From NCBI GenBank assembly GCA_022493055.1, contig CP092781.1, forward strand, positions 2,786,918 to 2,850,917: a stretch of DNA of 64,000 bases, in the 5' to 3' direction. Numbering within the stretch: the stretch's first letter is position 1; the number at the start of each line of letters is the position of its first letter. This document shows, one piece after another, positions 56,151-64,000 of this stretch. The DNA comes from Staphylococcus roterodami. GTDB lineage: Bacteria; Bacillota; Bacilli; Staphylococcales; Staphylococcaceae. The position numbers and the translations under genes were made by a program. The notes beneath the pieces are model-generated. The model was not told the DNA's origin, made no database searches, and saw nothing but the letters and a program-made list of their open reading frames with translations.

Positions 56151-56720
56151 TTATAAAAACTTATTTGCCAGATACATACTAATCAAAGCTATAAGAATGA
56201 TTGCACCAACAAATGCTATGAAAGAAAGTACACCTGTTTTTATATTTCTAGCTTTAGTCGTTTGTACTTCACTAGGATCTTTTCCATTCATAAAAGCAAC
56301 AATTCGATCGTAGTTATCCATTTTATGCACTTTTTTAAAGTCTTCTATTTTCATAGATGCATAATAACCTATTCCACAAATGACTATCACCGTTATACCC
56401 CAAGCCCAATTCCAATAAACAATTAAAGGTCCTGTTAAAATTGCAGCTAATGTCATGAAAATAAGCATGACATATGTCCATAAGTTAAGACTTCGTTGCA
56501 CTTTAATATCAGGTACAAATGGAATAGTCCCTTTTACTAAATCATCTAAAGTTACATTGAACAATTCGCACATCATTAATAAGTTATGTATGTCTGGTAA
56601 GCTTTTGTCATTTTCCCAATTAGAAATACTCTGCCTAGATACATATAACTTTTCAGCAAGATATTCTTGTGAATAACCATCTCGTTCCCTATACTTTTTA
56701 ATTTGTTTACTTAGATTCAA
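56151..56720 (-). CDS. XRE family regulator with membrane helices
   Basis: 189 residues, TTG start nine bases after GGAGG. HTH at about residues 5-60 (YSQEYLAEKLYVSRQSISNW) followed by four transmembrane helices in two pairs (about 80-95, 97-120, 160-185). Membrane-anchored XRE regulators may sense envelope state; target unknown. Confidence 0.85.
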   Translation of the reverse strand: MNLSKQIKKYRERDGYSQEYLAEKLYVSRQSISNWENDKSLPDIHNLLMMCELFNVTLDDLVKGTIPFVPDIKVQRSLNLWTYVMLIFMTLAAILTGPLIVYWNWAWGITVIVICGIGYYASMKIEDFKKVHKMDNYDRIVAFMNGKDPSEVQTTKARNIKTGVLSFIAFVGAIILIALISMYLANKFL

Positions 56721-56951
56721 TTACATACGCCTCCATTCAATTAGTACAATCATTACAATCAGACTATCAGATAAAGTTAATTAAAGTCACCTTTATGATT
56801 GACTAAATGTTTTGACATACGACAATATCAGGGTTCGAAGACTTCCCCAAGACGTACTCGGAATATCTACACGCTTGAAATTTTCTCAAAAAATAGTTCA
56901 ATAGTAATTAATACTTGCGAATTAAATCCTAACAGTGATCCTAGATTAACA

Positions 56952-57347
56952 CTATTTACTATTCGATTTTCCAGTTTTCCAACTATGTTTTTCTAATCTT
57001 TTTTGTGCTATAAATTCTACCGCTTCGAAAATACATACCGCACTGATAAACCAACTTAAAAAGCCAACTATAATACTAAGCATCCACATGTGCGTCATAT
57101 GTAACATCATCCATGTAACTAAAATACATACTAATACTCCTGTCATCCCAAACACTGCGCCACGGCTTACATGCACAGCAACTTTATCTCCATATTGCAT
57201 TCCTGTTATAAACATAGATACTAAAAATACTGCTGGAAATGTTGCAAATATGCCACCAAATTCTTTCCAAGGTAGTGTTACGGACACTATATAACTTAGT
57301 AATACTGCGAATCCCCCTACAAAAAATTTCATTAATGTTAATTTCAT
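56952..57347 (-). CDS. DUF3147 family membrane protein, copy 1
   Basis: 131 residues with four transmembrane helices. Same pattern as the next gene: MKLTLMKFFVGGFAVLLSYI, then GGIFATFPAVFLVSMFITG and RGAVFGMTGVLVCIL. Unknown function. It follows its paralogue by 67 bases on the same strand. Confidence 0.8.
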   Translation of the reverse strand: MKLTLMKFFVGGFAVLLSYIVSVTLPWKEFGGIFATFPAVFLVSMFITGMQYGDKVAVHVSRGAVFGMTGVLVCILVTWMMLHMTHMWMLSIIVGFLSWFISAVCIFEAVEFIAQKRLEKHSWKTGKSNSK

Positions 57348-57414
57348 GATGTTCTGCCTCCAATAATTTATTACTCGATAAATTGATAAAGCCTAATGTT
57401 ACGCAACTTCTAAA

Positions 57415-57768
57415 CTAAAAATGTCTAATACCGAATATCGCTAAGGAGATAATGAACCAACAGACAACTGTGAATATTGCGCCTTTCCGATAGCCTTTAT
57501 GTTTAATGTAGAGTGATGTTAAAAATACAGTTAGTATACAAGACAAGATACCCACTATTGCTCCTGTGCTAAGATTCATTGACATTTCAACAAGTTGCAT
57601 ACCACGATGATCCAAAGCTAATGCGATAATAGCAGCAAGAAAGACTGCCGGCATCGTTGCAATAATACCTCCTAACTTACCGCCAACTTTATCAGCAATT
57701 ATAGAAGCTAATGCGACAGCGATACCACCAATGACAAAATGAAGAATTGCACTTCCAATCGAAAACAT
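57415..57768 (-). CDS. DUF3147 family membrane protein, copy 2
   Basis: About 117 residues, four transmembrane helices: FVIGGIAVALASIIADKVGG, GGIIATMPAVFLAAIIALAL and STGAIVGILSCILTVFL. Shares GGI-x-AT-x-PAVFL with copy 1; they are tandem paralogues that may form a heteromer. Start uncertain between TTG 57774 and ATG 57768. Confidence 0.78.
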   Translation of the reverse strand: MFSIGSAILHFVIGGIAVALASIIADKVGGKLGGIIATMPAVFLAAIIALALDHRGMQLVEMSMNLSTGAIVGILSCILTVFLTSLYIKHKGYRKGAIFTVVCWFIISLAIFGIRHF

Positions 57769-57996
57769 CTTCAACGTACCTTTCTATAATAAATTCAATA
57801 CAAAACGTATCATTCACACAAAGTGTAAAACTTAAATTTCACACTGTAAAGGTAACTCAAGTGATGTTCATAAAGCTTTCATGATACTTTCATTAACTAG
57901 CAATAAATGCTTTTATACGATGATAAATCCAATTCAAATTATTAAAAACTACCATTAACTGTAATTTTCAAATCAACATAAAAATATAAATTTTTA

Positions 57997-58012
57997 TGTT
58001 TCACGTAAAACA
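57997..58012. promoter_or_regulatory. parS-like ParB binding site
   Basis: TGTTTCACGTAAAACA differs from the consensus parS TGTTTCACGTGAAACA at one position. ParS sites cluster around the origin; noc is adjacent. Confidence 0.75.
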
Positions 58013-58013
58013 A

Positions 58014-58044
58014 AAAAGACAAAGCTATTATAGTCTTAGCTTTG
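58014..58044 (-). terminator. Terminator after noc
   Basis: On the minus strand CAAAGCTA pairs with TAGCTTTG, then a run of T. Confidence 0.8.
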
Positions 58045-58092
58045 CCTTTTACGTGCTAGTGTGTTAGTCATAATCTATGCGACTTTCTACTA

Positions 58093-58932
58093 CTAACGTT
58101 TATATATTCGAATTTTTATTTCATAATAATCTTCGTGATCTTTATCTTTATGCTCAACGTGGAGACCTGTTTGCTGAATTGCTTGAATACTTTTGCCTAC
58201 TTCGTCTCGGGCTTGAGTAACATCTTGTGCGAACTGTAAATTTTGTGCTTTAACTTTTTCGGGTCCAGTTTTTTGGCGCACCCTATCTTCAGTCTGTTTC
58301 ACATTTAGTTTTTGTGCAATGACTTGCTCAATTAACGCTTCTTGTTCGCTATCAGACAATGATAATACGGCTCTAGCGTGACGTTCAGTAATTTTACCTT
58401 CTCTTAAGCGAAGCAACACTTTCGGCGCAAGCTTCAATAAGCGTAATTTATTAGCTATAAAACTTTGGCTTTTACCTAAGCTTTTTGCTAATTCAATTTG
58501 CGTTGTATCGCCAATTTCTAATAATTTTTTATAGGCTTCCGCTTCTTCAACAACAGACAAATTTTCTCTTTGAATATTCTCAATTAAAGCTACAACAGCC
58601 GTCTCCTCATCATCCATATCCCGAATAATAACGTCTGCTTGCGGTAAATTAAGTGATTGTATCGCTCTAAATCGACGTTCTCCAGCAATAATCTCAAACA
58701 TGTCTTCTTCAATCGGTCTAACAACAATAGGTTGTAATAAGCCATGTTCGTGTATTGATTCTGCAAGTTCTTTTATTTTATTTGGCTCAAATACTTGTCT
58801 AGGTTGATAACGGTTTGGAACGATACGTTCAATTTGAATGGATTCAACATTACTATTGCGATCTTCTTCAATTTGTCCAATGATGTCATCTTTATTTTTC
58901 AAACCAAATAATTTTGAAAAAGGTTTTTTCAT
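58093..58932 (-). CDS. noc: Nucleoid occlusion protein Noc (ParB family)
   Basis: 279 residues. It begins MKKPFSKLFGL, like the amphipathic membrane-binding helix of Noc. The ParB CTPase domain has IVPNRYQPRQVF, ELAESIHEHGLLQPIVVRP, IAGERRFRAI and ENIQRENLS; the central HTH is TQIELAKSLGKSQSFIANKL; a C-terminal dimer domain ends YEIKIRIYKR. Noc stops division over the nucleoid and in S. aureus also affects initiation. The gene is downstream of rsmG as in Bacillus; soj/spo0J do not follow inside this window. Confidence 0.92.
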   Translation of the reverse strand: MKKPFSKLFGLKNKDDIIGQIEEDRNSNVESIQIERIVPNRYQPRQVFEPNKIKELAESIHEHGLLQPIVVRPIEEDMFEIIAGERRFRAIQSLNLPQADVIIRDMDDEETAVVALIENIQRENLSVVEEAEAYKKLLEIGDTTQIELAKSLGKSQSFIANKLRLLKLAPKVLLRLREGKITERHARAVLSLSDSEQEALIEQVIAQKLNVKQTEDRVRQKTGPEKVKAQNLQFAQDVTQARDEVGKSIQAIQQTGLHVEHKDKDHEDYYEIKIRIYKR

Positions 58933-58974
58933 TATCCATTCGCTCCTTTTATGTTAGTTGTAAAGGATTCTGCA

Positions 58975-59694
58975 TTATTTTTCAAGTAAAGGAGTCTTAT
59001 TAGGCGTCCCAGGTTTTCTTGGATACTTTTTAGGCGTTTGTCTTTTTTTATCAATAACGAACATTTGACGCTCTCCAGCATCCTCAGGTAATTCGAAAGT
59101 ATGCGTTTCAGTAACATTACCACCTAACACGCTAATCGCAAATTGTGCTTCTTCTAATTCTTCTTCGCCCTTAGATGATTTCAATGCTACAAACTGTCCA
59201 CCTTTTTTTACAAGCGGTAAGCAAAGTTCACTTAATACCGACAATCTAGCTACAGCTCTTGCAGTAACAATGTCATAAGACTCCCTGTAGACTCCTTTGC
59301 CAAAAGTTTCTGCTCTGTCATGAATAAAGCTTACATCTTCTAAATGCAACTCCGACGCCAGATGGTTTAAAAATTGAATACGCTTATTTAAAGAATCTAC
59401 AATTGTCACTTTTAACTGCGGAAACATAATTTTTAATGGAATACTTGGAAAACCAGCTCCAGCACCTACATCGCATAAACTTAAAGGCTGATTAAAGTCA
59501 AAGTAAAAACTAGGTGCAATAGAATCATAAAAATGTTTCAAATACACATCGTGTTCATCTGTAATACTTGTCAAATTCATCTTTTCGTTCCATTCAACAA
59601 GTAAACGATAATATGTTTGAAACTGTTGTTTTTGAGTCTCATTTAATTCAATATCATGTTCTTTTAATTGTTCTGCTAACCATTCTACAGTCAT
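58975..59694 (-). CDS. rsmG: 16S rRNA (guanine-527-N7) methyltransferase RsmG
   Basis: 239 residues. SAM motif [20 protein letters not shown], then [22 protein letters not shown] and FVALKS. It methylates G527 of 16S rRNA; loss gives low-level streptomycin resistance. The ATG overlaps the mnmG stop by one base. Confidence 0.96.
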   Translation of the reverse strand: MTVEWLAEQLKEHDIELNETQKQQFQTYYRLLVEWNEKMNLTSITDEHDVYLKHFYDSIAPSFYFDFNQPLSLCDVGAGAGFPSIPLKIMFPQLKVTIVDSLNKRIQFLNHLASELHLEDVSFIHDRAETFGKGVYRESYDIVTARAVARLSVLSELCLPLVKKGGQFVALKSSKGEEELEEAQFAISVLGGNVTETHTFELPEDAGERQMFVIDKKRQTPKKYPRKPGTPNKTPLLEK

Positions 59695-61571
59695 TAGTCA
59701 CTCACCCTTTGGAGTTTACCTTGTTCTAAGTAAATCAATAATATAGATATATCTGCTGGATTTACACCTGAAATTCTAGAAGCTTGTGCAATATTCAAAG
59801 GTTTTACTTCAGATAATTTTTCACGCGCTTCTGTCGCCAAGCTATCAATCTTGCTATAATCTAAGTCTTCTGGAATTTTCTTCTCTTCCATACGTTTAAC
59901 TTTTTCGACTTGTTGTAGTGATTTATTGATATAACCTTCGTATTTCGTTTGAATTTCTACTTGTTCTTCAACATCTGCACTCAATTGATGTTCTTCTTCT
60001 AAAATTTCTAAGATTATATCATAAGTCATTTCCGGTCTACGCAATAAATCGATAGCTAAAATACCATCTTTTAAGCGAGAACCACCATGTTGCTCGATAA
60101 TCGCTTGCGTATGTTCATTCGGTTTAATACGAATATCTGATAAACGCTTAATTTCCACATCAATTTGCTGACGTTTTTCATTAAAACGCGCATATCGCTC
60201 TTCAGAAATCATACCTAGTTCATAGCCCATATCTGTTAATCTTAAATCCGCATTATCATGACGTAATAGTAAACGATACTCTGCGCGTGATGTTAATAAT
60301 CGATAAGGTTCATTAGTGCCTTTAGTTACGAGGTCATCGATTAATACGCCAATATATGCATCTGAACGACTTAATATTTTTTCACCAGTATCTAACACTT
60401 TACCAGCTGCATTTATACCTGCCATTAAACCTTGACCAGCCGCTTCTTCATATCCAGATGTACCATTAATTTGACCTGCTGTATAAAGATTTTTAATCAT
60501 TTTCGTTTCAAGTGTAGGCCATAATTGAGTAGGTACAATCGCATCATATTCAATTGCATAGCCCGCACGCATCATATCCGCCTTTTCAAGACCTGGTATC
60601 GTCTCTAACATTTGACGTTGCACATGTTCAGGAAGACTCGTAGACAATCCTTGAACATACACTTCGTTTGTATTGCGACCTTCAGGCTCTAAGAAAAGTT
60701 GATGTCGTGGTTTATCGTTGAATCGTACAAATTTATCCTCAATTGATGGACAATAACGTGGTCCTGTTCCTTTAATCATACCTGAATACATGGCAGACAA
60801 ATGTAAATTATCATCAATAACCTTATGCGTTTCTGCATTAGTATATGTTAACCAACATGGTAATTGATCCAAAATATATTCTGTAGTTTCAAAGCTAAAC
60901 GCACGCCCTACATCATCACCTGGTTGAATTTCAGTCTTTGAATAATCAATCGTCTTCGAATTTACACGCGGTGGTGTACCTGTTTTAAAACGAACAATAT
61001 CAAAACCAAGTTCTCTTAGATTATCTGACAATGTAATAGATGGTAATTGATGGTTTGGGCCACTTGAGTACTTCATATTACCTAAAATGATTTCACCACG
61101 TAAAAATGTCCCAGTTGTGATGATAACTGCCTTAGAATGATATACTGTACCAATATTTGTACGTACACCTTTAACTTCATTATCTTCTATAATAAGTTCA
61201 TCTACCATACCTTGCATGATATGAAGATTTTCTTCATCCTCAATCACACGCTTCATTTCTTGTTGATAAAGAACCTTATCAGCTTGTGCTCTTAGCGCTC
61301 TTACAGCTGGACCTTTACCTGTATTTAACATTCTCATTTGAATGTGTGTTTTGTCGATTGTTTTCGCCATTTGTCCACCTAAAGCATCGATTTCACGAAC
61401 AACGATACCTTTTGCTGGGCCACCAACTGATGGATTACATGGCATAAATGCTATATTATCTAAGTTAATTGTTAACATTAACGTCTTAGCACCACGTCTT
61501 GCTGATGCTAAACCTGCCTCAACACCTGCATGTCCAGCACCTATTACGATTACGTCATATTCTTGCACCAC
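59694..61571 (-). CDS. mnmG: tRNA wobble-uridine modification enzyme MnmG (GidA)
   Basis: 625 residues. FAD-binding [19 protein letters not shown], then [11 protein letters not shown] (active Cys), and [22 protein letters not shown]. With MnmE it installs the cmnm5 group at U34. Followed tightly by rsmG. Confidence 0.97.
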   Translation of the reverse strand: MVQEYDVIVIGAGHAGVEAGLASARRGAKTLMLTINLDNIAFMPCNPSVGGPAKGIVVREIDALGGQMAKTIDKTHIQMRMLNTGKGPAVRALRAQADKVLYQQEMKRVIEDEENLHIMQGMVDELIIEDNEVKGVRTNIGTVYHSKAVIITTGTFLRGEIILGNMKYSSGPNHQLPSITLSDNLRELGFDIVRFKTGTPPRVNSKTIDYSKTEIQPGDDVGRAFSFETTEYILDQLPCWLTYTNAETHKVIDDNLHLSAMYSGMIKGTGPRYCPSIEDKFVRFNDKPRHQLFLEPEGRNTNEVYVQGLSTSLPEHVQRQMLETIPGLEKADMMRAGYAIEYDAIVPTQLWPTLETKMIKNLYTAGQINGTSGYEEAAGQGLMAGINAAGKVLDTGEKILSRSDAYIGVLIDDLVTKGTNEPYRLLTSRAEYRLLLRHDNADLRLTDMGYELGMISEERYARFNEKRQQIDVEIKRLSDIRIKPNEHTQAIIEQHGGSRLKDGILAIDLLRRPEMTYDIILEILEEEHQLSADVEEQVEIQTKYEGYINKSLQQVEKVKRMEEKKIPEDLDYSKIDSLATEAREKLSEVKPLNIAQASRISGVNPADISILLIYLEQGKLQRVSD

Positions 61572-61639
61572 AATATAAACCTCCTTAATTGATATCTTAC
61601 TAGCCTTTCTTTAGACGTCATTCCGTCTAAACCTCTTAT

Positions 61640-63019
61640 CTATTTACCTAAACAGAATTGACTGAATAACTGATCGATAAGTTCATCGCTTGCAGTTTCA
61701 CCAATGATTTCTCCTAATATTTCCCAAGTTCTAGTTAAATCAATTTGTACCATATCCATTGGCACACCAGATTCTGCTGCATCAATCGCATCTTGTATCG
61801 TTTGTCTTGCTTGTTTTAATAATGAGATGTGTCTTGAATTAGAAACATAAGTCATATCTTGATTTTGTACTTCTCCTCCAAAGAACAAATCACGAATTTG
61901 AATTTCTAATTCATCAATCCCTTCTTGCTTTAACATTGACGTTTGGATTAAAGGTGTATCACCTATCATCTTCTTAACTTCATCAATGTCTATGTTTTGT
62001 TCTAGATCCATTTTATTAACAATAACGATTACATCTTCATTTTTAACCACTTCATATAATGTGTAATCTTCTTGCGTTAACGCCTCGTTATTGTTTAATA
62101 CAAATAAAATTAAGTCCGCTTGACTTAACGCCTTTCTAGAACGTTCGACACCAATTTTTTCAACAATGTCTTCTGTCTCTCGGATACCGGCAGTATCAAC
62201 TAATCTTAATGGCACACCACGGACATTGACGTATTCCTCTAAGACGTCTCTAGTCGTACCTGCCACTTCTGTTACGATTGCTTTATTATCTTGTATTAAG
62301 TTATTTAACATAGAAGATTTACCTACATTTGGCTTACCAACAATTACTGTAGACAAACCTTCTCGCATAATTTTACCTTGGGCACCAGTATCTAATAAGC
62401 GATTAATTTCTTGTTTAATTTCTTTAGATCTCTCTAAAAGAAATTCAGTTGTCGCATCTTCAACATCATCGTATTCTGGGTAATCAATATTCACTTCTAC
62501 TTGAGCGAGTATTTCTAATATAGATTGACGTTGTTTCTTGATTAAATCACTAAGTCGACCTTCAATTTGATTCATTGCAACCTTAGAAGCACGATCTGTT
62601 TTCGAACGTATAAAATCCATAACTGCTTCAGCTTGAGATAAATCGATACGACCATTTAAAAAGGCACGCTTCGTAAATTCACCAGGTTCAGCCATCCTAG
62701 CACCATGTGTCATAGTAAGTTCTAATACTCTATTTATAGTCAAAATGCCACCATGGCAATTAATTTCAATGATATCTTCTCTAGTAAATGTTTTCGGTGC
62801 TCTTAATACAGACACCATAACCTCTTCAACTACTTCTTTAGTATCCGGATCAATAATATGACCATAGTTAATTGTATGAGAAGGTACATCTTTTAATAGA
62901 TGTTTTCCTTTATATAAATTGTCAGCTATTTCAACAGCTTGTGGTCCAGATAATCGAACAATACCTATTGCTCCTTCACCCATAGGTGTTGAAATACTTG
63001 TAATTGTATCTAAATCCAT
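61640..63019 (-). CDS. mnmE: tRNA modification GTPase MnmE (TrmE)
   Basis: 459 residues. N-terminal folate-binding domain ([12 protein letters not shown]), helical domain, and G domain with G1 [14 protein letters not shown]3 [10 protein letters not shown] and G4 NKMD. It ends in FCLGK, the conserved CxGK motif with the reactive Cys. Partner of MnmG. Confidence 0.97.
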   Translation of the reverse strand: MDLDTITSISTPMGEGAIGIVRLSGPQAVEIADNLYKGKHLLKDVPSHTINYGHIIDPDTKEVVEEVMVSVLRAPKTFTREDIIEINCHGGILTINRVLELTMTHGARMAEPGEFTKRAFLNGRIDLSQAEAVMDFIRSKTDRASKVAMNQIEGRLSDLIKKQRQSILEILAQVEVNIDYPEYDDVEDATTEFLLERSKEIKQEINRLLDTGAQGKIMREGLSTVIVGKPNVGKSSMLNNLIQDNKAIVTEVAGTTRDVLEEYVNVRGVPLRLVDTAGIRETEDIVEKIGVERSRKALSQADLILFVLNNNEALTQEDYTLYEVVKNEDVIVIVNKMDLEQNIDIDEVKKMIGDTPLIQTSMLKQEGIDELEIQIRDLFFGGEVQNQDMTYVSNSRHISLLKQARQTIQDAIDAAESGVPMDMVQIDLTRTWEILGEIIGETASDELIDQLFSQFCLGK

Positions 63020-63174
63020 AATACTTACTCGCCTCCTTTAATGACGTATCATTTATTTTTTATACTTCATAAATACTGAAAAAGTTATAACAAACTAAAA
63101 GGTAAGGCTTACGTTTGTCTGACGTTAGACTTCGGTGTGTCTTGTTTATATTTTGCCTTCTCCCCTACCCTATC

Positions 63175-63528
63175 TTAATCAATCTTTTTATTAAAAACTT
63201 TTGCTATTTTAAGCACGTGTTCAAGACTACTCTGAATTTGTAAAGTTGTCATATCTTTTGCTGGCTGCCTAGCTATTACAATAATATCTTTTGCTATTAT
63301 GTGTGATTTATGTACTTTGAAATTTTCACGAATAGATCTTTTAATCTTGTTTCTTAGTACTGCATTGCCCAGTTTTTTTGAGACGCTAATACCTAAGCGG
63401 AAATGGTCTAATTCTTTATTATTATAAGTGTATACAACAAATTGCCTATTGGCTACAGAATGACCTTTTTTATATATTTTCTGAAAATCTGCATTTTTTT
63501 TAATTCGGTAAGTTTTCTCCACTAACAT
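63175..63528 (-). CDS. rnpA: Ribonuclease P protein component RnpA
   Basis: 117 residues from the ATG; a GTG one codon upstream is also possible. RNR motif in FRLGISVSKKLGNAVLRNKIKR. The basic protein binds RNase P RNA to mature tRNA 5' ends. About eight substitutions distinguish it from the S. aureus protein I remember, a large number for so conserved a protein. It is co-transcribed with rpmH. Confidence 0.96.
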   Translation of the reverse strand: MLVEKTYRIKKNADFQKIYKKGHSVANRQFVVYTYNNKELDHFRLGISVSKKLGNAVLRNKIKRSIRENFKVHKSHIIAKDIIVIARQPAKDMTTLQIQSSLEHVLKIAKVFNKKID

Positions 63529-63618
63529 CACTCGCTTATTTATCGTTTTTTATTTAAAGCTATATTTAAACATCTGTTGAGCTTAACGCAAAAATTCTAT
63601 TTATTCTTAATTTAAACG

Positions 63619-63650
63619 AAAAAAAAGATCACTGATGAGTCAGTGATCTT
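63619..63650 (-). terminator. Hairpin between rpmH and rnpA
   Basis: GATCACTGA pairs perfectly with TCAGTGATC around CTCA and is followed by eight T. It lies directly at the rpmH stop and probably attenuates read-through into rnpA, giving more ribosomal protein than RnpA. Confidence 0.85.
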
Positions 63651-63786
63651 ATGCAGATAAAACTTTACGGCCTTTACGACGACGGCGCGCTAAAACTTTA
63701 CGGCCATTTTTTGTGCTCATGCGTTTTCTGAAACCATGAACTTTACTATGTTTACGTTTATTTGGTTGATAAGTACGTTTTACCAT
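63649..63786 (-). CDS. rpmH: 50S ribosomal protein L34
   Basis: 45 residues, too short for many gene callers: begins [20 protein letters not shown] and ends with [19 protein letters not shown]-like GGAGG lies before the ATG. Extremely basic, exact L34 length; marks the origin-proximal end of the cluster. Confidence 0.97.
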
Positions 63787-63933
63787 GCAAAACACCTCCA
63801 TCTTTATACAGTTATCTAATATACCAGATTATGCAGACTCTGATCACTTTAATAGATAAGATTTTGCGTTTCTTAGATTAAAATTCTCGTTTTAGCTCAT
63901 TGATTATCTAGTCATAATTCAAGCAACTACTAC

Positions 63934-63962
63934 AATATAACAAAATCCTTTTTATAACGCAA
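63934..63962 (-). promoter_or_regulatory. rpmH promoter
   Basis: On the minus strand TTGCGT (63957-63962) and TATATT (63934-63939) are separated by 17 bases. Transcription would start near 63927, giving a leader of about 140 bases. Divergent dnaA should lie beyond the window edge. Confidence 0.65.
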
Positions 63963-64000
63963 GTTCATTTTATACTACTGCTCAATTTTTTTACTTTTAT

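Larger units (their letters stand above)
57775..58092. other. Intergenic region downstream of noc
   Basis: No gene. It holds the parS-like site (57997-58012) and the noc terminator (58014-58044); the left part is the upstream region of the DUF3147 genes, in which I see no clear promoter. Confidence 0.6.

Noticed and set aside
1..64000. CRISPR arrays, rRNA and tRNA genes
   Set aside because: No regularly spaced repeats, no rRNA-like sequence and no cloverleaf with CCA end was found on reading both strands.

Overview
The window is low-GC Firmicute DNA and almost certainly a chromosome of the Staphylococcus aureus complex. It carries icaR-icaADBC beside a second capABC set, a YSIRK-type lipase, a hisZGDCBHAFI operon, drp35, vraDE plus the small vraH, a cold-shock gene, and then the origin-proximal run noc-rsmG-mnmG-mnmE-rnpA-rpmH. 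Several proteins (RnpA, Drp35, the lipase pro-region) differ at many positions from the S. aureus sequences I remember, so S. argenteus or S. schweitzeri is at least as likely as S. aureus itself; this is inference from memory.

Layout: 1-4.0 kb holds tandem lipoproteins, a large lipase-like protein resembling the type VII secreted lipase TslA, and a small membrane protein. 4.0-5.7 kb holds a flavin reductase-like protein, MsrA and a GNAT acetyltransferase. 5.9-8.1 kb is capABC (minus strand). 8.1-13.0 kb is the biofilm polysaccharide locus: divergent icaR and icaADBC, with a long icaR 3' UTR carrying a CCCCU sequence that can pair with the icaR Shine-Dalgarno. 13.0-15.3 kb is lip, flanked on the same strand by two unlisted 21-codon ORFs with good ribosome binding sites that encode short amphipathic or hydrophobic peptides. 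15.6-16.7 kb holds a bacteriocin-like small protein, a membrane protein and two copies of a decayed gene end. 16.7-23.6 kb is the histidine operon.

24.5-39.0 kb is a 14,450-bp integrative conjugative element of the ICE6013 type. It is bounded by 8-bp imperfect inverted repeats and a 3-bp duplication (ATT), and it splits a polysaccharide-deacetylase lipoprotein gene into two pieces (38955-39518 and 23941-24504). It carries VirB4-, FtsK-, VirB6- and VirB8-like conjugation proteins, a CHAP wall hydrolase, a Rep/NicK-type relaxase and an IS30-like transposase that is frameshifted in this copy. A GC-rich repeat resembling the ICEBs1 oriT overlaps the start of the relaxase gene, at a six-G tract where the reading frame changes.

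39.5-57.8 kb is a patchwork of metabolic, transport and stress genes: YceI-like, drp35, trhO, a frameshifted pcp, a PadR/membrane-protein pair, a DinB-like protein, a DASS anion transporter, RarD, a helix-hairpin-helix protein, a NixA-type metal transporter, an arylamine N-acetyltransferase, a DUF308 protein, the VraDEH peptide-resistance transporter, cspB, an XRE regulator and two DUF3147 paralogues. 58-64 kb is the conserved origin-flanking cluster, with a parS-like sequence (15 of 16 bases) just downstream of noc. No rRNA, tRNA or CRISPR array was seen.
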